From positions 1 to 7,598 of the forward strand of contig CAINWJ010000125.1 in NCBI GenBank assembly GCA_903854455.1: a DNA stretch of 7,598 nucleotides, given 5' to 3'. Numbering within the stretch: the first letter of the stretch is position 1; each line of letters opens with the position of its first letter. This stretch comes from Candidatus Peribacteria bacterium (GTDB lineage: Bacteria; Patescibacteriota; Gracilibacteria; Peribacterales; Peribacteraceae). Of this stretch, positions 4,837-7,598 are shown in pieces. The notes below the pieces were generated by a model, which did not search any database, had not been told where the DNA came from, and saw nothing but the letters and a program-made list of their open reading frames with translations. A program made the translations under genes and the position numbers.

Positions 4837-5061
4837 TTACCAAGAGGATTTTGTAACTCCCGGGATCTCACCGTTGACGGCAAGCTCGCGGAAGCAGATG
4901 CGGCAAATGCCGAAGAAGCCCATGTAACCGCCCTTGCGGTAGCACAGCTTGCAACGATTTTAGGCGCGGGTCGGGAACTTCACCTTCTTGCCAGCGGCAT
5001 GGGCACGCTCCACCGCTGCGCGTTTCTTCTTCCAGCCGATCACGAGAGCATCACGGGCCAT
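4837..5061 (-). pseudogene. rpsN: 30S ribosomal protein S14 type Z (uS14) frame, interrupted by an in-frame TAA
   Basis: From ATG 5061 the frame reads MARDALVIGWKKKRAAVERA, then HAAGKKVKFPTRA, then TAA at 4962-4960, then NRCKLCYRKGGYMGFF and GICRICFRELAVNGEIPGVT, ending KSSW and TAA (4839-4837). The second part is unmistakable zinc-type S14: CKLC (C37, C40) and CRIC (C53, C56), with the conserved FRELA...PGV.KSSW ending. The codon replaced by TAA is where other S14 proteins have Tyr in RAYNRC, so a single substitution from TAC or TAT would explain it. All zinc ligands come after the stop. Because S14 is normally essential, an assembly error, a polymorphism, or a second copy elsewhere are all possible. 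It sits in its proper place between L5 and S8. Confidence 0.85.
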
Positions 5062-5068
5062 ATTGGGA

Positions 5069-5132
5069 GCGGAATGATTTCCGCGGAGAGAGAGTAGTAG
5101 AAAGGAAAATCAAGGTGGCGACGGATTGTCGC
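5069..5132. other. Two hairpins in the L5-S14 spacer
   Basis: GCGGAA/TTCCGC (5069-5084, loop TGAT) lies 7 nt upstream of the rpsN ATG. GCGAC/GTCGC (5118-5132, 5-nt loop) lies just past the rplE stop. Neither has a U-tract on the transcribed strand. Confidence 0.45.
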
Positions 5133-5136
5133 AGGA

Positions 5137-5721
5137 TTACGAGGACTTTTCAATGGAAGAAACTGCTTTCTTTGCAGGTTTGCGGAACGGCACACCGATG
5201 TGCTTGAGCAATGCCAGTCCACGAGCATCCGTTCCGGCGTTCGTCGTGATCTGCACCTGGAGACCGAAGATCTTGTTGGCCTCCGGTGCCGGAAGCTCAG
5301 GGAAGATGGACTGATCGATGATACCGATGGCGAAGTTGCCATGACCGTCGAGCTTGGGTAGCAGACCGCGGAAGTCACGGATGCGGGGGAGTGCGTAGTG
5401 GATGAGCCGATCAAGGAAGTTGTACATGGACTTGCCGCGCAGCGTCACCGCCATGCCCACCACCATGTTCTCACGAATGTTGAAGTTGCTGATGGACTTG
5501 CGGGACTTGCGGATGGAGGGCTTCTGACCGGTCAATGTCGCCACTGATTCAGCGATGAACTGCTGGATGTCCTTGGCGGAGAACTTCTTCTGGTTGAGAC
5601 CGACGTTGACAGTGACCTTCGTGATCCGCGGCAACGCCATCACGTTCTCCTCCTTGAGCTCTAGCTTCAAGGCTTTTGCAATATCCGTTGTGAGCCGCTT
5701 CTGGAGGGGGACGAATGTCAT
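5137..5721 (-). CDS. rplE: 50S ribosomal protein L5 (uL5)
   Basis: 194 residues against about 180 in most bacteria; the excess is mainly the C-terminal KPAKKAVSSIEKSS. Recognisable blocks: MALPRITKVTVNVGLN (about 28-43, the L5 signature), TGQKPSIRKSRKSISNFNIRENMVVGMAVTLRG (about 63-95), MYNFLDRLIHYALPRIRDFRGL, and GNFAIGIIDQSIFPE. L5 carries 5S rRNA into the central protuberance and contacts P-site tRNA. Neighbours are L24 upstream and S14 downstream. The ATG is preceded by CTCTCCTTCC, pyrimidine-rich and without a Shine-Dalgarno sequence. Confidence 0.97.
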   Translation of the reverse strand: MTFVPLQKRLTTDIAKALKLELKEENVMALPRITKVTVNVGLNQKKFSAKDIQQFIAESVATLTGQKPSIRKSRKSISNFNIRENMVVGMAVTLRGKSMYNFLDRLIHYALPRIRDFRGLLPKLDGHGNFAIGIIDQSIFPELPAPEANKIFGLQVQITTNAGTDARGLALLKHIGVPFRKPAKKAVSSIEKSS

Positions 5722-5752
5722 GGAAGGAGAGATGTAAGTGGGGGACGCAGAT

Positions 5753-5773
5753 CGCTGTCCGCTGTCCGCTGAT
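5753..5773 (+). repeat. CGCTGTC tandem repeat in the L24-L5 spacer
   Basis: Three adjacent 7-nt units (CGCTGTC, CGCTGTC, CGCTGAT) lie between the rplX stop and the rplE leader. No hairpin or promoter is evident in this 59-nt spacer. Confidence 0.5.
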
Positions 5774-5780
5774 TGCTTTT

Positions 5781-6260
5781 TTATGAGCCGCGACCGGCGG
5801 AACGGGTGTGCATGGGTTTCGCCGCAACCGGACCTGCATCGACATGCTTCTTCTGAGCGGCGGCATCCGGCGTCTTCCTGCCCTGCTTCTTCTGTGCCGC
5901 AGCGGCGATTTTCGCGGCAGCCTCGGCTTCCTTGGGATCGACTTTGATGCGTGCCAGGATCGTACCGCTCTTCTTGGCGAAGCGGACCTTCTTGCCGGAA
6001 GCGGGATCGATCTTGTAACCGATGCGACTCGGCTTGCCGGTCTTCGGATCCAGGATCATCACCTTGCCGACGGAGAGAGGAGCTTCATACTTCACGATCT
6101 TGCCAGCCGTCTCCCCCGTCTTCTTCGTGTGCTTAGTGACCATGTTAACGCCGCTGACCACGACTTTATCGTCGCCGTGGAGAACACGCATGATGGTGCC
6201 CTTCTTTCCCTTGTCCTTGCCGGCGATGACGATGACGGAATCTCCGTGGATAAGTTTCAT
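5781..6260 (-). CDS. rplX: 50S ribosomal protein L24 (uL24) with Ala/Lys-rich C-terminal extension
   Basis: 159 residues, about 50 more than usual. The KOW motif is at the start (HGDSVIVIAGKDKGKKGTIM, residues 5-24). GVNMVTKHTKKT (37-48) and the EAPLSVGKVMILDPKTGKPSRIGYK block follow, then KKVRFAKKSGTIL, the normal end of L24 near 105. From about 107 the tail is low-complexity Ala/Lys/Gln (EAEAAAKIAAAAQKKQGRK), perhaps an extra rRNA-contacting helix. L24 starts assembly of the large subunit at the 5' end of 23S rRNA. The order L14-L24-L5 is standard. Confidence 0.96.
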   Translation of the reverse strand: MKLIHGDSVIVIAGKDKGKKGTIMRVLHGDDKVVVSGVNMVTKHTKKTGETAGKIVKYEAPLSVGKVMILDPKTGKPSRIGYKIDPASGKKVRFAKKSGTILARIKVDPKEAEAAAKIAAAAQKKQGRKTPDAAAQKKHVDAGPVAAKPMHTRSAGRGS

Positions 6261-6264
6261 GCGA

Positions 6265-6307
6265 GTGGGTAGTGATTGGTGGGTAGTAAGTGGTGAGTAG
6301 TGGGTAG
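6265..6307 (+). repeat. 14-nt tandem repeat in the L14-L24 spacer
   Basis: Units beginning at 6265, 6279 and 6293 read GTGGGTAGTGATTG, GTGGGTAGTAAGTG and GTGAGTAGTGGGTA. They fill nearly the whole 51-nt spacer up to the rplX ATG. On the mRNA strand it is C/A-rich (CACTACCCACT). Confidence 0.55.
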
Positions 6308-6311
6308 ACCG

Positions 6312-6680
6312 TTACAGAACGTCAGGAGCCTGGGAGATAATCTTCTGGTAACCGGCTGCACGCAGCTCGCGGGCAACGGGGCCGAAGATGCGCGTTCCCT
6401 TGGGTTCCTTGTTGCCGTCAATGATGACGCAGGCGTTATCGTCGAAGCGGATGGCGCTGCCGTCCTTCCTACGGAGTGCGAACTTGGTGCGGACGATGAC
6501 AGCCTTCTCCACAGCATGCAGACGAACCGTGCCGCGCGGCGAGGCATCTTTGACGGCGATGACGATGATGTCACCGACACCGGCGTAACGCCTGCGCGAT
6601 CCGCCGAGCACTTTGATGCACATGCAGGACTTGGCGCCTGTGTTATCTGCCACGTTGAGGATGGTCTGCTGCTGGATCAT
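6312..6680 (-). CDS. rplN: 50S ribosomal protein L14 (uL14)
   Basis: 122 residues, the exact usual length. MIQQQTILNVADNTGAKSCM is the canonical start (usually MIQ-x-x-T-x-L-x-VADNSGA). The L14 signature falls at about 58-84 (EKAVIVRTKFALRRKDGSAIRFDDNACVIID), followed by GTRIFGPVARELR and the ending IISQAPDVL. L14 binds 23S rRNA and contacts L19 and the small subunit in intersubunit bridges. Its ATG overlaps the rpsQ TGA (ATGA), and the leader before that ATG is the pyrimidine-rich repeat that also encodes the S17 tail, so any change in repeat number alters both. Confidence 0.98.
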   Translation of the reverse strand: MIQQQTILNVADNTGAKSCMCIKVLGGSRRRYAGVGDIIVIAVKDASPRGTVRLHAVEKAVIVRTKFALRRKDGSAIRFDDNACVIIDGNKEPKGTRIFGPVARELRAAGYQKIISQAPDVL

Positions 6681-7084
6681 TTGGAAGAAGAAACAGAGGA
6701 AACAGAGGAAACAGAGGAAACAGAGGAACCAATCGTCTGGTTCTTCTGGTTCTTCTCACTCTTCTGGTTCTTATCGTATGCGGCATCACGATGGTCACGC
6801 TTGATCTGTGACTCGATTTCCTCGGCGCGGAATTCCGCAAGACGCGGAGCTCTGCGGAGGACGCTGGTCACCTTGAAGCTCTTGCGCTTGCTGATCGGGC
6901 GGCACTCGGTGATCTCCACCTCATCGCCCATGCCGACATCCGTCTGACCGTTGGTATCAGCGAGGAACTTCTTGCTGACGCGGTAGCGCTTGTTGTAGGT
7001 CGGATGCATCACGTAGCGGTGCACCGTCACAGCGACGGTGTTCTGCATCTTGGCCGATGTGACAGTACCGATTTTCGTACGCAT
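6677..7084 (-). CDS. rpsQ: 30S ribosomal protein S17 (uS17) with repeat-encoded C-terminal tail
   Basis: From the ATG at 7084 the protein is 135 residues, against about 85 typically. MRTKIGTVTSAKMQNTVAVTV and HRYVMHPTYNKRYRVSKKF hold the oligonucleotide-binding fold start; GMGDEVEITECRPISKRKSF (51-70) is the S17 signature; the core ends near 85. A linker (86-104) leads to NQKSEKNQKNQTIGSSVSSV and further SSV repeats to residue 135. The upstream ATG at 7126 would add 14 residues, but those are encoded by the hairpin repeat at 7103-7123 and are absent from the family. S17 binds 16S rRNA early in assembly. The tail likely projects into solvent or was acquired by repeat insertion. Confidence 0.95.
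   Translation of the reverse strand: MRTKIGTVTSAKMQNTVAVTVHRYVMHPTYNKRYRVSKKFLADTNGQTDVGMGDEVEITECRPISKRKSFKVTSVLRRAPRLAEFRAEEIESQIKRDHRDAAYDKNQKSEKNQKNQTIGSSVSSVSSVSSVSSSK
6681..6771 (-). repeat. SSV/EET repeat inside the rpsQ 3' end
   Basis: Near-perfect 9-nt units (TTCCTCTGT on the minus strand, four copies) lie at 6690-6728. Next to them is a block at 6733-6770 that matches 7240-7277 in L29 at 37 of 38 bases. The element stays in frame and runs up to the S17 stop. Confidence 0.8.
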
Positions 7085-7102
7085 GGGAGGTGGGAAAGTA
7101 GT

Positions 7103-7123
7103 GCGGGTCTCCGTGCCCGCGGT
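7103..7123 (+). repeat. GCGGG/CCCGC hairpin repeat in the L29-S17 spacer
   Basis: GCGGG (7103-7107) and CCCGC (7116-7120) form a stem around TCTCCGTG. The 21-nt unit matches 4403-4423 at 20 positions. It fills the spacer between the L29 stop and the preferred S17 start. Confidence 0.6.
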
Positions 7124-7129
7124 CATGAA

Positions 7130-7474
7130 TTACGCCGCCTTCTTGGATTTTGAGCGGACACCTTTTACAGGCTTTTTACTGGAAGAACCAGAAGAAACAG
7201 AGGAATCAGAAGAAACAGAAGATGATTCTTGAACCTTGTTCGTCTGGTTCGTCTGGTTCTTCTCACTCTTCTGGTTCCTCTCCAAATCATGCAACACCAT
7301 CGTCATACGGGCGATCTCACGACGCTGCAGACGACATGCCGCATGATTCTTCTCGCTCTGCATGGTCACGCCGATGCGGTGACGGGCGTAGGCAGCGCGC
7401 TTGGACGCCAGTTCCTTGCGGAGTTCTGCGGCACTCATGCGCTTGAGCTCGGTGATAGCGGTGACGGTGGTCAT
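7130..7474 (-). CDS. rpmC: 50S ribosomal protein L29 (uL29) with in-frame repeat insertion
   Basis: 114 residues, against about 65 normally. The core (1-66) is two helices: LKRMSAAELRKELASKRAAY, with the family's (M/L)-(S/T)-x-x-E-L, then LQRREIARMTMVLHDLER, equivalent to the usual RR-x-IAR-x-x-T. Residues 67-100 are the repeat (NQKSEKNQTNQTNKVQ, then SSSVSSDSSVSSGSSSK), and a basic tail KPVKGVRSKSKKAA follows. Because a plausible native basic tail comes after the repeat, it looks like an insertion and not a simple terminal extension. L29 lies at the polypeptide exit tunnel, where SRP and trigger factor dock. Its ATG overlaps the L16 TGA. Confidence 0.94.
   Translation of the reverse strand: MTTVTAITELKRMSAAELRKELASKRAAYARHRIGVTMQSEKNHAACRLQRREIARMTMVLHDLERNQKSEKNQTNQTNKVQESSSVSSDSSVSSGSSSKKPVKGVRSKSKKAA
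7180..7282 (-). repeat. SSV/EET repeat inside rpmC
   Basis: Degenerate 9-nt units at 7180-7228 read SSSVSSDSSVSSGSSS on the minus strand and EEPEETEESEETEDDS on the plus strand. They are followed by the 38-nt block 7240-7277 shared with rpsQ. Reading frame is kept throughout. Confidence 0.8.
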
Positions 7475-7598
7475 GCTGTGTGGGCGTGGAGGGATTTCAC
7501 GAACTTGGTCGTGACGGGTAATTTATGGGCAGCGAGACGGAACGCCTCCTTGGCGATCTCCTCCGGCAGAGCATCCAGTTCGAAGATGATGGTGCCGC
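7471..7598 (-). CDS. rplP: 50S ribosomal protein L16 (uL16), C-terminal part
   Basis: The last 41 residues are present (GTIIFELDALPEEIAKEAFR, then LAAHKLPVTTKFVKSLHAHTA). They match the L16 ending, normally G-x-(V/M)-(L/I)-(F/Y)-E-(I/L)...EALRLAAAKLP-x-KTKFV. The 5' part lies beyond the window. L16 is a large-subunit protein near the A site and the base of the L7/L12 stalk. The TGA overlaps the L29 ATG (ATGA), the usual coupling at this junction. Confidence 0.95.
   Translation of the reverse strand, partial: GTIIFELDALPEEIAKEAFRLAAHKLPVTTKFVKSLHAHTA

Noticed and set aside
4837..5061. Reassignment of TAA as a sense codon
   Set aside because: S5, L18, L6, S8, L5, L24, L14, L29 and the rpsN frame itself all end with TAA at the expected protein ends.
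6300..6947. 215-codon plus-strand frame with an EETEETEETEE run
   Set aside because: It is antisense to L14 and S17; length comes from the high-GC shadow and from the repeat being open in both strands.
7085..7126. Upstream ATG giving S17 a 14-residue N-terminal extension
   Set aside because: The extension is encoded by a dispersed hairpin repeat and does not match the S17 family, which begins at MRTKIGTV.

Overview
The right two thirds of the window (2781-7598) is a minus-strand ribosomal-protein cluster in standard S10/spc order. In transcription order it runs rplP (3' end only), rpmC, rpsQ, rplN, rplX, rplE, rpsN, rpsH, rplF, rplR, rpsE. It then stops: no rpmD (L30), rplO or secY follows rpsE, and a tRNA-like gene lies next on the same strand. 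Missing L30, C-terminal extensions on several ribosomal proteins and the general absence of Shine-Dalgarno sequences fit a Candidate Phyla Radiation (Patescibacteria) bacterium, perhaps a Peregrinibacteria/Peribacteria-like lineage. That placement is inference from gene content, not a database result.

The left third (1-2503) is accessory DNA. It holds a possible zinc-ribbon protein tail with a terminator, a 105-residue unknown protein, a tandem ACT-domain protein, an apparent promoter/leader-peptide/attenuator unit, an A/T-rich unknown protein, and a DJ-1/PfpI-family protein on the minus strand. The 1139-1290 segment is the most striking regulatory object. A TTGACA -35 box stands 17 nt from a -10-like box, followed by a 19-codon Ile/Thr-rich leader ORF and three mutually exclusive pairings (1:2, 2:3, 3:4) ending in a U-tract. 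Its arrangement resembles enterobacterial thr/ilv attenuators, yet the next gene is not a recognisable amino-acid biosynthesis gene.

Three other things stand out. (1) rpsN is readable end to end, but codon 34, where a tyrosine is expected, is TAA. All four zinc-ligand cysteines lie after that stop. (2) A low-complexity element (9-nt period, SSV in one strand and EET in the other) occupies the C-terminal tails of both S17 and L29. A related copy lies between genes at 1044-1091. The S17 and L29 copies share a 38-nt block with one mismatch. (3) Most intergenic spacers in the ribosomal cluster hold a different short repeat or hairpin. Nearly every start codon is preceded by a pyrimidine-rich stretch rather than a Shine-Dalgarno sequence.

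The ribosomal genes work together as one transcription unit (overlaps at L16/L29 and S17/L14, 3-nt gap S14/S8). No promoter for it is in the window, so it starts beyond position 7598.
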